This document shows positions 26,977-35,933 of a stretch of DNA of 64,000 nt, in pieces. This DNA is from Antarctobacter heliothermus (GTDB taxonomy: Bacteria > Pseudomonadota > Alphaproteobacteria > Rhodobacterales > Rhodobacteraceae), in NCBI RefSeq assembly GCF_002237555.1, contig NZ_CP022540.1:2609001-2673000 (forward strand), read 5' to 3'. How positions within the stretch are numbered: position 1 is the first letter of the stretch; every line of letters begins with the position of its first letter. Under the pieces are notes generated by a model. The model did no database searches, was not told the DNA's origin, and saw nothing but the letters and a program-made list of their open reading frames with translations. The position numbers and the translations under genes are program-made.

Positions 26977-27774
26977 TCAGTCCAGATCCCAGGCGCGAAT
27001 CCAGATCACCGCGTCCTGGCTCAGCTCTTTGCCCTCATGCTCGGTCTCTGGCCCGGCCCCGAGGGCGGCAAAGCCCCAGTAACCGGCACGCGGCACGCCA
27101 AAGGTGAAATAGCCGTTCAAATCCGAGATCGCCACAACTGCGCCGCCGGGGGGCGGGGTGGTGACGGGGGCCGAGGCGCTGCTGCTGTCCATGTCCGGCT
27201 CTGCGGCCATATACTCGATCTCGATCTCGGCACCGGCGACGGGTTTGCCATCGGCCAGAACCTGCCCGGTAAAGGTCGACCCGGTGAGGATGTTGTAGGG
27301 TTTGTTCAGCGGCACAATCTCGACCGGCAGACCCACCGGAGTCATCCAGTCGGTCGGCATCGTCCCGCGATTGAGGAACGACTTGGTGATCTGCTGGATG
27401 TAGATATCTTCGGTTTCCTCGAAATACGGCTCTGGCACTGTCACCAGCACATAGTCACCGGCGCGTTTGACCGGCACGCTGCCCTTGTAGGCCGCACCGC
27501 CGTTGGTTGGCCCGGTAAAGGTGACGGGCTCCAGCGTGTCGAGCAGGTCTGTCCGTTCCCCGCGGTGAAGCATGAAAAACTCGCGCGGGCGGGCAAGGTC
27601 CATGACATGACCGTTTTCGAACGGATGCCAGAACACCAGTTTCACCGGCACATCGCCGGGACGTTCGATCATCGTGTCGACGGTGTATTCCAGCAGGAAA
27701 TGCGCGGGTGCCGCCGCTGGCACCGTCATACAGGCCAATGCCAATGCGGGTTTCAAAGTGGGAAGTAGAGTCAC
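26977..27774 (-). CDS. DUF4198 periplasmic protein, NikK/CbiK-like accessory of the cobalt importer
   Basis: A 265-residue exported protein. The signal peptide ends in AAAPAH and leaves an N-terminal histidine, as is common for metal-related DUF4198 proteins. The body is a two-domain beta fold with GQVLADGKPVAGAEIEIEY near 168 and ISDLNGYFTFGVPRAGYWGF near 215. Such proteins (NikK in Rhodobacter capsulatus) accompany ECF nickel importers. Here the gene is the first after a B12 riboswitch and precedes cbiM by 3 bases, so cobalt is the likely metal. The start is GTG 27774 with an AAGGA ribosome site about 8 bases upstream. Confidence 0.8.
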   Translation of the reverse strand: MTLLPTLKPALALACMTVPAAAPAHFLLEYTVDTMIERPGDVPVKLVFWHPFENGHVMDLARPREFFMLHRGERTDLLDTLEPVTFTGPTNGGAAYKGSVPVKRAGDYVLVTVPEPYFEETEDIYIQQITKSFLNRGTMPTDWMTPVGLPVEIVPLNKPYNILTGSTFTGQVLADGKPVAGAEIEIEYMAAEPDMDSSSASAPVTTPPPGGAVVAISDLNGYFTFGVPRAGYWGFAALGAGPETEHEGKELSQDAVIWIRAWDLD

Positions 27775-27890
27775 AATTGCCGTCCTTGTCCTTGTGCGCC
27801 ATCCCCGGCGCAGAGCGTGACGGACGGCAGGAAGAGACGGCCAATGTCGGGACCGGGACGGAGTCCGGGCGACGAAGGCCAGACGCTTAC

Positions 27891-27933
27891 CCCGTCGTCC
27901 GGTGGAAACCGCAGCCCTTTTGCGGGCGACGGG
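27891..27933 (-). promoter_or_regulatory. Expression-platform hairpin between riboswitch and cbiK-like gene
   Basis: On the minus strand CCCGTCG (27933-27927) can pair with CGACGGG (27897-27891), a perfect 7-bp stem just 3' of the riboswitch P1. It is the most obvious structure in the 160-base leader before the GTG at 27774 and may act in the regulatory switch. No run of U follows, so a classical terminator is not supported. Confidence 0.4.
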
Positions 27934-27936
27934 TGT

Positions 27937-28113
27937 CCGGCAGGTCTCCTGGCTGGCGGGTCAGTGTCTGGGCCTGCCTTCCCGGATTTCTCCAGTGGCG
28001 TCTTGGCCCGGACTCTCCGCTTACAGTTGCGGGGGCAGCTGCCGGTTAGGCGCGCAAGACGCGCGCGGCACGGCATTCCCTCTTTCCCCCGAAGAACGCG
28101 TCTTCGGGACCGG
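27937..28113 (-). promoter_or_regulatory. Cobalamin riboswitch upstream of the cobalt ECF importer operon
   Basis: Read on the minus strand, the aptamer has AGAGGGAA near 28085, GCAGCTGCCCCCGCAACTG with GTAAGCGGAGAGT (28040-28012), GCCACTGGAG, GGGAAGGC, and the B12 box CCAGCCAGGAGACCTGCCG near 27958-27939. A weak P1 can form between 28113-28109 and 27941-27937. It precedes the five-gene importer operon, so high B12 should reduce cobalt uptake. This is the second B12 riboswitch in the window. Confidence 0.95.
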
Positions 28114-28200
28114 TCACGGGGTCGTGTCTGACAGATGGTCTGCGTCGGGGCAATGGACAAAGCGACACGGCAGGGCTTGGGTGCGGCATGGAGACGGCCA

Positions 28201-28236
28201 GTTGACGGGTCGGTTGACGCGCCGGTTGACGAGGGA
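28201..28236 (+). repeat. Three tandem 12-bp units containing GTTGACG
   Basis: Units AGTTGACGGGTC (starting one base before 28201), GGTTGACGCGCC and GGTTGACGAGGG follow each other exactly every 12 bases, with TTGAC at 28202, 28214 and 28226. They lie 56-90 bases upstream of the D-lyxose-isomerase-like start. They could be operator half sites or redundant -35-like boxes. The run is too short to exclude chance in GC-rich DNA. Confidence 0.4.
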
Positions 28237-28291
28237 CGGGATGCGGTCGATAGCTGGACACAGGACTGCCATTCTGGACGGGGGAGAGGCC

Positions 28292-28981
28292 ATGAAACGC
28301 TCACGCATCAATGCCATCATGACAGAGGCGGACGCCCTGATCCGACGGCATGGTTTTGCGTTGCCGCCCTTTGCGCAGTGGTCGCCAGAGGCGTTTGTGG
28401 CACAGGCCGGGGCGGCGCGTCATGTCATCGATTCGCGCTGTGGTTGGGACATCACCGACTATGGCGAAGGGCGGTTCGATGAGATGGGGCTGTTTCTGTT
28501 CACCCTGCGCAACGGGCTGTTGTCGGATCTGACCGGCGGGCGCGGCATGTGCTACGCCGAAAAGCTGCTGATTTCCCGGCAGGATCAGCTGTCACCGATG
28601 CACACCCATGTGATCAAGGCAGAGGATATCATCAACCGGGGCGGGGCGACTCTGGTGGTGGAACTGTACGGATCGGACGATCAAGGGTGCTTTGCCGAGG
28701 ATCGTGGCGGGCAGGTGATGTGTGACGGTATCGTGCATGACTACGCTCCGGGCGAAAAGCTGCAACTGGCACCGGGGGAAAGCGTGACGTTGCGCCCCGG
28801 CGACTGGCACGCCTTTTGGGGCGAGGGCGGCGATGTGCTGATCGGAGAGGTCAGCACCGTAAACGACGATGAGACCGACAATATCTTTCGTGAGCCAATC
28901 GGCCGGTTTTCCGAAATCGAAGAGGATGAGCCGCCGCTGCATCTGTTGGTCAGCGACTATGCCAAGTGGTTGGCGGCCTGA
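28292..28981 (+). CDS. D-lyxose ketol-isomerase family cupin
   Basis: A 229-residue cupin-fold sugar isomerase. Metal ligands are visible in LSPMHTHVIKAEDI (two histidines and the glutamate, residues about 108-121) and in PGDWHAFWGEGGDVLIGEVS near residue 170. The family converts D-lyxose to D-xylulose and sometimes mannose to fructose. The exact sugar cannot be read from sequence. ATG 28292 has a strong GGGGGAGAGG ribosome site. It stands alone, with a possible operator repeat upstream and an aldo/keto reductase 71 bases downstream. Confidence 0.82.
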   Translation: MKRSRINAIMTEADALIRRHGFALPPFAQWSPEAFVAQAGAARHVIDSRCGWDITDYGEGRFDEMGLFLFTLRNGLLSDLTGGRGMCYAEKLLISRQDQLSPMHTHVIKAEDIINRGGATLVVELYGSDDQGCFAEDRGGQVMCDGIVHDYAPGEKLQLAPGESVTLRPGDWHAFWGEGGDVLIGEVSTVNDDETDNIFREPIGRFSEIEEDEPPLHLLVSDYAKWLAA

Positions 28982-29052
28982 CAGCGGGGTCTTGCCAATC
29001 CGCCGCCCCGACGCCACTGTCAGCCGGCCACAAAAAAAACGGGGGACAGGCG

Positions 29053-30057
29053 ATGTTGCGCAGGGCGCTGGGAAAAGGCGGGCCAGAGGTATCGGCGCTG
29101 GGCATTGGGGCGATGTCCTTTGCCGGGTTTTACGGTGCGGCCAGTGAGGCAAGCAGCCACGCGGTTCTGGACGCGGCGCTGGATGCGGGGGTCGATCACA
29201 TCGACACCGCCAATGTCTATGGCATGGGCAAGTCCGAAGAGATCATAGGCCGGTTCCTGAAGCGCTATCAGGACAAGGGCAAGATCCCGTTCCGCATCGC
29301 CACCAAAGCCTCTATCACCCGCGACCCGGACACCGGGGCGCGCAGTTTCGACAACTCTGCCGCCCATCTGGAGTCGGAACTGGACCGCAGCCTGAAACGG
29401 CTGGGGCTGGAGCGGGTCGATCTGTTCTATGTCCATCGCCGCGATCCCCGGTTGGAAATCGAAGAGGTGACGCAGACGCTGGCGCGGCTGGTTCAGAAGG
29501 GCAAGATCGGCGCATTCGGATTTTCCGAGATTGCGCCCACCAGCCTGCGCCGGGCCGCTGCCGTGCATCCGGTGGCCGCCGTGCAGTCGGAATATTCGTT
29601 GCAGACGCGGCTGCCAGAGCTGGGTTTGTTGCAGGCCTGCGCCGAGTTGGGTACCGCTTTGGTCGCGTTTTCGCCGGTCGGGCGTGGCTTGCTGACGGAC
29701 ACACCTCCCACGTCTGCGCGGGTCGAGGCGGCACCGTTTCTCAAGGCCAATCCACGGTTCGCCGGTGACGCGCTGGACCGCAACATCGAGGCCAGCAAAC
29801 CGCTGCGCGAACTGGCCGCCGAGGCGGGCTATCCCACGGCGACGCTGGCCATCGCATGGGTGTTGTCACAGGGACGCATCGTACACGCCATCCCCGGCAC
29901 CCGCAGCCCCGGCCACCTGCACGATCTGGTGCGCGGGGCCAGCATGATGCTGGGCGACGACCTGAAGGCAGAGATAGAGGCGCGCCTGCCGGTGGGCTGG
30001 ATTCACGGCGCACGCTATTCTGCGGATCAATCCATCGGCCCTGAAGATTATTGCTGA
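29053..30057 (+). CDS. Aldo/keto reductase
   Basis: A 334-residue NADPH-dependent oxidoreductase of the AKR superfamily. The catalytic tetrad is visible as Asp and Tyr in DHIDTANVYGMGKSEE near residues 52-61, Lys in RIATKASI near 85 and His in LFYVHRRDP near 125. The family members most like it use aldehydes or sugars; the substrate is not predictable. It may be co-transcribed with the lyxose-isomerase-like gene 71 bases upstream. A 9-bp hairpin overlaps its stop codon. Confidence 0.88.
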   Translation: MLRRALGKGGPEVSALGIGAMSFAGFYGAASEASSHAVLDAALDAGVDHIDTANVYGMGKSEEIIGRFLKRYQDKGKIPFRIATKASITRDPDTGARSFDNSAAHLESELDRSLKRLGLERVDLFYVHRRDPRLEIEEVTQTLARLVQKGKIGAFGFSEIAPTSLRRAAAVHPVAAVQSEYSLQTRLPELGLLQACAELGTALVAFSPVGRGLLTDTPPTSARVEAAPFLKANPRFAGDALDRNIEASKPLRELAAEAGYPTATLAIAWVLSQGRIVHAIPGTRSPGHLHDLVRGASMMLGDDLKAEIEARLPVGWIHGARYSADQSIGPEDYC

Positions 30058-30078
30058 TCCGCCGCGTCTGGCGGATCA
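30055..30078 (+). terminator. Hairpin at the end of the aldo/keto reductase gene
   Basis: TGATCCGCC at 30055-30063 pairs perfectly with GGCGGATCA at 30070-30078 around the loop GCGTCT. It starts in the stop codon of the gene. No T run follows, so it may be a Rho-assisted or mRNA-stabilising end. Confidence 0.55.
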
Positions 30079-30125
30079 AACGACGATCTGACGCGGGCAG
30101 GGGCAGGGCGTCTGGGAGGGTAAGT

Positions 30126-30174
30126 TGGAGGCGAGTAAGAGAAACGAACTTTTGTACGCGGATGTTCAATCCGG
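30126..30174 (-). repeat. Decayed 3' half of tRNA-Cys (attachment-site remnant)
   Basis: Read on the minus strand, the segment ends TACTCGCCTCCA and matches the tRNA-Cys 3' half at 57058-57105 at about 40 of 48 positions, in the same orientation. The acceptor 3' strand and CCA are intact, but the T stem and the anticodon loop (TTGAACA instead of TTGCAAA) are degraded and the 5' half is absent. It cannot be a functional tRNA. It marks the left end of an accessory segment. Confidence 0.75.
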
Positions 30175-30883
30175 AACTAAAGATGGTCTGGGTAGAGAAT
30201 TCGCGCGCATTGTGCGCATAAGGTATTGAGTTAGTTTGAGAAGGATCGTGCGCGATTGAACGTGGGAGTGCGTCGTTGCGTGCAGGATTAATGAGCCTGT
30301 AATGCGAATTCGGCTGACAGACCTAGTCGTAAGAAAACCGCCCCCTTTCTGGCAATGGGCAGGTCACCTATTGGGATAAGCTTACCCCCCCCAACTTTGG
30401 CACACGCTGCTTGACCCTTTCGCGGAGAAGCTTGCCGGCTAGCTGAAGACGGAGGCGGTCACCAAGTCCGCGACTCCGTCCTGAATGGCGACACCGCGCT
30501 CGGAATACCTGTCACAGGGCCCGCAGGATAAGTGCGTCTGGGGAAGGGGAGATCCGGGGTTCAACTCTTTTGCGCAACAATACCGCCAGTTCCCGGTCTT
30601 GTTGGTCGGGGAGCAGATCAATCCCTGCCACCATGCTGGAATTACGAGATGAATCCGTCGCAAGATTTGTGCAACAGAGCTCCCGCTCGTGGAAATGAGA
30701 ACAAAATAGGCATCGGTGGCGAAACGATCATGCGTACTTCATAGACATCCACAGTTCCGACTTGGGCTGCATTGAGACGGAAACGGATATTTCTGTATAG
30801 AGATAGGCGATCTGCTCTCAGAAACTCCGTTCTGGTCAATAAGGACAGGGCGGCAAACGAATTTTACTTCAGGAGTATCAGAA
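30175..30883. other. Non-coding or decayed stretch after the tRNA-Cys remnant
   Basis: No convincing gene. Short frames are present on both strands but none resembles a known protein. An IS-end-like string, TTTGTGCAACAGAGCTC, occurs near 30666-30682, similar to terminal repeats of IS5/IS6-type elements (recognition by eye only). The last 60 bases before 30884 hold the leader of the enoyl-CoA hydratase gene, with an AGGAG ribosome site at 30871. Confidence 0.4.
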
Positions 30884-31693
30884 ATGACTGACGACCTTAT
30901 TTTGTGGCAAAAAGATCCGGACGATGCCTTTGTGACCCTCGTCATGAACCGCCCTGAAAAGATGAACGCGATGGATCAACAGCTTGGTGACGCGCTGGAG
31001 GCGGCGATCCTGCGCGCGGTCAAGGATCCCGATGTGCGCGCCATAATCCTGACGGGTGCCGGGCGGGCCTTTACCTCCGGTTTTGATCTTGGCGGCGAAG
31101 ATTTTGAGATGGACGCCGATCAGTGGCGCGCCGACATTGGCGAAAACATGCGTCGGCTCGGGGTGATCCGCGAGGTTCCGATTCCGATCATCGCTGCGGT
31201 CAATGGCTATGCCTTGGCGGGCGGTTTGGAGTTGATGATGTGTTGCGACATGGTTGTCGTCGCTGAAGATGCCCAATTGGGCGAGCCGGAAGTGCGCCAT
31301 GTCTCTGCACCGCCAACCTTGATGTTGCCATGGACCGTGCCGATGCTTCATGCCCGCTATCTGATGTACACGGGTGATCTGATCGACGGGAAAGAGGCCG
31401 CACGCATCCACCTTGCCAACAAGGCAGTCCCGCTGTCCGAGCTTAAAGCAGAGACAGAGCGTCTGGCACGCAAATGTGCCCGCATGCCGGGAACGGCGAT
31501 AAAATACGCAAAGGCGGCTCTAAATCATATGCAACAGACTGCCGGCCTCGAATCTTCATGGTCCTACAATCGCGAAACCACTGCGATCTTGCACGGAACG
31601 GAAGAAGGCAAACACTGGATGCGCCTGCTCAAGGAAAAGTCCTTGCGCGAGTTTCTGGACACGCGCGATGGCCCCTTTCGCGAACTGGATTAA
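30884..31693 (+). CDS. Enoyl-CoA hydratase/isomerase family protein
   Basis: A 269-residue crotonase-fold protein. The oxyanion-hole segments are visible as RAFTSGFDLGGEDF near residues 63-76 and IIAAVNGYALAGGLELMMCCD near 104-124, followed by AQLGEPEVR. The glutamate in the GEPE segment is one of the usual catalytic positions; the other is not clear. The start has an AGGAG site 8 bases upstream. It is 820 bases upstream of the indolepyruvate oxidoreductase gene and may be a separate transcript. Crotonases act on acyl-CoA in ring cleavage or beta-oxidation, and it could process the arylacetyl-CoA made by the next genes. Confidence 0.85.
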   Translation: MTDDLILWQKDPDDAFVTLVMNRPEKMNAMDQQLGDALEAAILRAVKDPDVRAIILTGAGRAFTSGFDLGGEDFEMDADQWRADIGENMRRLGVIREVPIPIIAAVNGYALAGGLELMMCCDMVVVAEDAQLGEPEVRHVSAPPTLMLPWTVPMLHARYLMYTGDLIDGKEAARIHLANKAVPLSELKAETERLARKCARMPGTAIKYAKAALNHMQQTAGLESSWSYNRETTAILHGTEEGKHWMRLLKEKSLREFLDTRDGPFRELD

Positions 31694-31702
31694 ACGAACT
31701 GA

Positions 31703-31728
31703 CGGCCTCCCCCCAAAAGGTGAGGCCG
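31703..31728 (+). terminator. Hairpin after the enoyl-CoA hydratase gene
   Basis: CGGCCTC (31703-31709) pairs with GAGGCCG (31722-31728), ten bases after the stop. There is no T run, so it is a weak terminator candidate. Confidence 0.4.
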
Positions 31729-32441
31729 CGCCGTCCACCCAGAGTGTCCGCGAAGCGCGCAGCACACTACGGTGAACCCATCTGTGCACGATCTGGTTTC
31801 TGGTCGAAACTTCTCCCGCCTCCGCATCGGGAATGAAGCCTGAGAACTCTGCTCCGTCAGGTGCCACCTTCGCAGAAGGTGGTATGCCTATTTCTTGAAC
31901 AGCTGCGGATCGAGTTCGCACCTGCCCGTCATCGCCTTGCCTACCGTTGGTGGCGAAACCTCACATCTCGGCGATCAATCGGCCTGTGCGGAAAGCTGCG
32001 AACCAGCTGCCAATTGGCCCAGAAGGATGTCTTCTTGAGGATTTTCGGTGATTTGGCGGGTCAATCCCGTGCTACGTTTCATCAACGTCATTCACTGGTG
32101 CCGTCTGGTTACCCCTGCTTCGAACAGCACTTTTCCTACTCAGACTTGGCAATTTCTGATCGGCGCAAAAGGCGATGCACCTAATTTAGGCGCCTGAGCC
32201 AGAGCAGGGGAAATTTTGCCAATTTCTGTTTGCTTGAAATTCACACACGCACTAGCCTCAAACGCATAGGAGCACCTGACCGAATGACACCCCTGCCAGT
32301 CACCAAAGATAACGGATTGATCGCCCGCGCGGCGACGTCTTCCGTTGGCTTCGTGATGGCACGTCATTTCGGCTTCCGAAGGAAGCGGTTCGCGGGATAG
32401 CCAGGCCTAGGGCATCATATGCCTGCCGCTTGCTCGGCTAA
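31729..32441. other. Gene-free interval before the indolepyruvate oxidoreductase gene
   Basis: No gene is supported. It contains a perfect hairpin (GCCACCTTC 31863-31871 with GAAGGTGGT 31875-31883, allowing one G-T pair) and several short frames without recognisable similarity. Composition is less GC-rich than the flanking genes, which fits decayed mobile DNA, but no IS is identified. Confidence 0.35.
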
Positions 32442-32487
32442 GTGCGTTTGAACGCACGCGCCGAGGCTATCGTGATTTCACTATAAA
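32442..32487 (+). promoter_or_regulatory. Inverted repeat and -10-like box upstream of the indolepyruvate oxidoreductase gene
   Basis: GTGCGTT (32442-32448) and AACGCAC (32451-32457) form a 7-bp inverted repeat with a 2-base centre, a possible operator. TATAAA at 32482-32487 is a good -10 box 27 bases before the ATG at 32514. The -35 at 17 bases is poor (CGCCGA), which would suit an activator or another sigma factor. The regulator is unknown. Confidence 0.35.
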
Positions 32488-32513
32488 TCCGCATCTTTCC
32501 TTCCAGGTAAAAC

Positions 32514-35500
32514 ATGTCATTGCATCAATCTCTTGATGTTGACGAAAGGCTGTCTTGCGCAAAAGGCACTGTCTTTCTCAGCGGAGTACAGGTTCTGGCG
32601 CGACTCGCGCTGGATCAAAGTCGCGCCGACAGGGCTCGCGGGCTCAAGACCGGTGGCTATGTCTCGGGCTATCGGGGCTCTCCGTTGGCGGGGCTGGACC
32701 GGGAATTGATGCGCCTTTCCGCAGAATTTGCTGCGCATGACGTCCAATTTCACCCAGCCGTGAACGAGGATCTCGCCGCGACTGCGATATGGGGCACGCA
32801 GCAACTGGCGCAGAACCCTACACGCCGTCTGGATGGTGTGTTTGGCCTTTGGTATGGCAAGGGGCCGGGGCTTGATCGGTCAATGGATGCTGTGCGTCAC
32901 GGCGCTGCATATGGGGCCTCACCTCTTGGTGGTGTCGTGATGTTGGTCGGAGATGACCACGCCGCATCCTCCTCAACCGTGGCGCATCAAAGTGATGCGA
33001 TGCTCGCGGCTGCACATGTGCCGGTCCTGCATCCGACAACCCTGCAGAATTTACGCCTTCTCGGGCGCGCCGCAATAGAGATTAGCCGCCAATCCGGTGC
33101 TTGGGTGGCGCTGAAGTGCCAAACCGAACTGATGGAAATTTCTGGCTCCATCGACTTGGACGAGGAATTGCCACCGACCCTTCTTGGCACCTCAGAACCC
33201 GATCCCGCACTGCACACCGCGGTCATCGAAATGCCGCCTATGGCCGAATTGCGCATCGCACCGCGCATTGCTGCCGTGCAAAGGCTGGTGGCAGAGGCCG
33301 GACTGGACCGGATCACGACCGAGGCGCCGAATGCGACCATCGGCATCATCGCGACCGGCAAGGCCTCGATCGATCTGAACGGCGCACTCCTCGCTCTGGG
33401 CCTCTCGCCCGAAGACGCAGGCATCCGCATCTACCGTCCGGCACTGGTCTGGCCGCTGGAACCTACAGGTGCGCTGCGGTTTGCTTCCGGCCTGAAACAA
33501 ATTCTGGTGGTCGAAGAAAAAGACGCCTTTGTTGAAACTCAACTGCGCGCCCTTCTGTCAGAACGGTTGAGCAGCGCCATGCCGCAAATTATGGGCAAAC
33601 GCGACGCCACCGGAGAGGTCCTTTTGCCTGCGACCGGGGCGCTTGATCCACAATTGATCGCAACCGCCGTCGCCCGTTTTCTTGGGCGGGACGCTCCGGC
33701 GCCGGCGAAACAGACCTTGGCCGTCCCCACTCTGCCGCGCCGTCGCCCGTTCTTTTGCGCCGGTTGCCCGCACAACAGCTCGACCAATCTGCCCGAGGGC
33801 AGCCGCGCTTTTGCGGGTATTGGCTGTCATTCGATGGTGATCGGCACCGGACGCAACACCGACGGTTTCACCCAAATGGGTGCCGAAGGGGTGGTATGGC
33901 TTGGCCAATCGCCCTTTTGCGATGAAAACCATGTGTTTGTGAACATGGGCGACGGCACCTATTTTCACTCTGGCCTGCTGGCGATCCGTGCCGCTGTCGC
34001 CGCAAAAGTGAACGCAACCTACAAGGTGCTGTTCAACGACGCCGTCGCAATGACGGGCGGCCAGACACATGACGGAACCCTGACGCCCGGCGCAATCGGC
34101 GCACAGATCCAAGCCGAAGGCGTGCGCCACGTCGCCATCGTTTCGGACGATCCGGCCCGCACCCGCGCATCTGGCCTGCCGCCCGGTGTGAAAATCCATC
34201 ACCGGGATATGCTGGATCGCGTCAGCCAAGAGATGCGCGACACGCCGGGCATAACCGCTATCGTCTATGATCAGACCTGCGCGACCGAGTTGCGCCGCCG
34301 CCGCAAGCGCGGAAAGGCCCCGGTTCCAACAGAACGCATCGCGATCAACTCTGACGTTTGCGAGGGCTGCGGCGACTGCACCCTGGTCTCTAACTGCGTC
34401 GCGGTAGAACCACGCGAAACGTGGAAGGGCCTTAAGCGCCAGATAAATCAATCCACCTGCAACACTGACAAAAGTTGCCTCGGCGGATTTTGCCCCAGCT
34501 TTGTCACCATCACCAATGGCGCGACGCAAAAGCCCGAAATATCCGGCATAGAGACACGACTTGCCGGGGCCATACTCCCGCAGCCGGCCCTCACTATGGA
34601 CAGGCCCGCCGATATCTTGATTGCGGGGATCGGGGGCACCGGCGTGCTGACGATGTCTGCAATTCTCGGCATGGCGGCGCATTTGTCCAACCAGTCTGTG
34701 ACCTTGCTGGATCAATCAGGTCTTGCGCAAAAGAATGGCGCGGTGCGCTCGCATGTGCGTATTGGCCACCCTGACATACAGAACCAACCCGCCCGGCTGA
34801 CCGCCGGATCGGCCAGCCTGCTGATCGCCGCTGATGTCTTTACTGCTGCCGATCCGAATGCCATTGGCGTGATCGGGCCTCAAACGGCGATCATCGCCAA
34901 TGGCTCTGCCCCACCGCCGGTGGAATTTTTGTCCGACCGCAATGTCGAAACCGGTCCTGAGGCCGCAATTGGCGTTCTCAAATCAGCCGGGCGCTCTTTC
35001 TGCCAGATAGATGCCCAGCATCTCGCCGTGCAGTTGATTGGGAGTGGGGCATTCGCCAACGTCATTCTTGTGGGGGCCGCATGGCAAAGTGGAGCCATCC
35101 CCCTCAGCCAGGACGCTCTTGAACAGGCTATCACGTTGAATGGCGTTGCCGTGCGTCAAAATCTTTTGGCCTTTGCGATTGGTCGTGCCGCAGTGGCAGC
35201 ACCCGACCTGTTGACGCCCGCCGAACAATTGGGCGATGACGCCGACCTCGCAACGCGTCGGCACAAGTTTCTCACGGCTTTTCAGAGTACGGCCTGGGCG
35301 GACCGTCATGCCGCATTGGTGCGTGCGGTCGCAGAGGCCGAAACCCCCCTTGTTGGCGCACCCGGCGCACTGACCGAGGCAGTCTCTAAAACCGCCTTTC
35401 GCCTGATGACGTACAAAGACGAATACGAGGTGGCGCGTCTTCTCTCCTCGGATGAGTTTGTCGAAGAAATTCGCCGCGAACACGGGCCCGAGGCCAAGGT

Positions 35501-35933
35501 CACCTACCACCTCGCACCGCCGTTGTTGGCATGGCGCCGCGACTCTCGTGGGCGTCCGGCAAAAATGCGTTTCGGGTCATGGTTGGGTACGCCGCTACGG
35601 CTGCTCGCGCGTTTCAAGGGATTGCGCGGCACCGCTTTTGACCCCTTCGGCCATAGCCTAGAGCGTCGGACGGAACGCGCCCTGGTCGACCGGTACGAGC
35701 GCACGATCCGCGCCATTCTACCCTCTCTCAGCCCTGACACGCGTGACATGGCCTACCAAATCGCACTGATGCCCGGAAATGTGCGTGGATTTGGCCCGGT
35801 AAAGCACGATGGCCTCGTGGCTGCTGGAGAAACGCTCGATCAGATGCTCGACGCATATCTGGACCAGGCCAAAAAGCCCGCAAACGCACCAGGAAAAGTT
35901 AAACGCAAACCCGAAAAGGAAGGTGCGCTATGA
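32514..35933 (+). CDS. Indolepyruvate ferredoxin oxidoreductase, fused alpha-beta type
   Basis: Oxidatively decarboxylates aryl pyruvates (indolepyruvate, phenylpyruvate or similar) to arylacetyl-CoA, passing electrons to ferredoxin. The 1139-residue product is the single-chain form found in aerobic proteobacteria. It has the N-terminal pyrimidine-type domain (GGYVSGYRGSPLAGLDREL near 45-63) and the TPP domain with CAGCPHNSSTNLPEG near 420 and GDGTYFHSGL near 478. It also has a cysteine cluster (C616, C619, C622 in CEGCGDCTL, with more at CNTDKSCLGGFCPS) and the gamma-type domain (IAGIGGTGVLTMSAIL near 703). It overlaps the aminotransferase gene by 4 bases, which would supply the 2-oxo acid. 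Confidence 0.92.
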   Translation: MSLHQSLDVDERLSCAKGTVFLSGVQVLARLALDQSRADRARGLKTGGYVSGYRGSPLAGLDRELMRLSAEFAAHDVQFHPAVNEDLAATAIWGTQQLAQNPTRRLDGVFGLWYGKGPGLDRSMDAVRHGAAYGASPLGGVVMLVGDDHAASSSTVAHQSDAMLAAAHVPVLHPTTLQNLRLLGRAAIEISRQSGAWVALKCQTELMEISGSIDLDEELPPTLLGTSEPDPALHTAVIEMPPMAELRIAPRIAAVQRLVAEAGLDRITTEAPNATIGIIATGKASIDLNGALLALGLSPEDAGIRIYRPALVWPLEPTGALRFASGLKQILVVEEKDAFVETQLRALLSERLSSAMPQIMGKRDATGEVLLPATGALDPQLIATAVARFLGRDAPAPAKQTLAVPTLPRRRPFFCAGCPHNSSTNLPEGSRAFAGIGCHSMVIGTGRNTDGFTQMGAEGVVWLGQSPFCDENHVFVNMGDGTYFHSGLLAIRAAVAAKVNATYKVLFNDAVAMTGGQTHDGTLTPGAIGAQIQAEGVRHVAIVSDDPARTRASGLPPGVKIHHRDMLDRVSQEMRDTPGITAIVYDQTCATELRRRRKRGKAPVPTERIAINSDVCEGCGDCTLVSNCVAVEPRETWKGLKRQINQSTCNTDKSCLGGFCPSFVTITNGATQKPEISGIETRLAGAILPQPALTMDRPADILIAGIGGTGVLTMSAILGMAAHLSNQSVTLLDQSGLAQKNGAVRSHVRIGHPDIQNQPARLTAGSASLLIAADVFTAADPNAIGVIGPQTAIIANGSAPPPVEFLSDRNVETGPEAAIGVLKSAGRSFCQIDAQHLAVQLIGSGAFANVILVGAAWQSGAIPLSQDALEQAITLNGVAVRQNLLAFAIGRAAVAAPDLLTPAEQLGDDADLATRRHKFLTAFQSTAWADRHAALVRAVAEAETPLVGAPGALTEAVSKTAFRLMTYKDEYEVARLLSSDEFVEEIRREHGPEAKVTYHLAPPLLAWRRDSRGRPAKMRFGSWLGTPLRLLARFKGLRGTAFDPFGHSLERRTERALVDRYERTIRAILPSLSPDTRDMAYQIALMPGNVRGFGPVKHDGLVAAGETLDQMLDAYLDQAKKPANAPGKVKRKPEKEGAL

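Noticed and set aside
30439..30663. Minus-strand 74-residue frame after the tRNA remnant
   Set aside because: No ribosome site, no recognisable domain, and it lies in a decayed interval.
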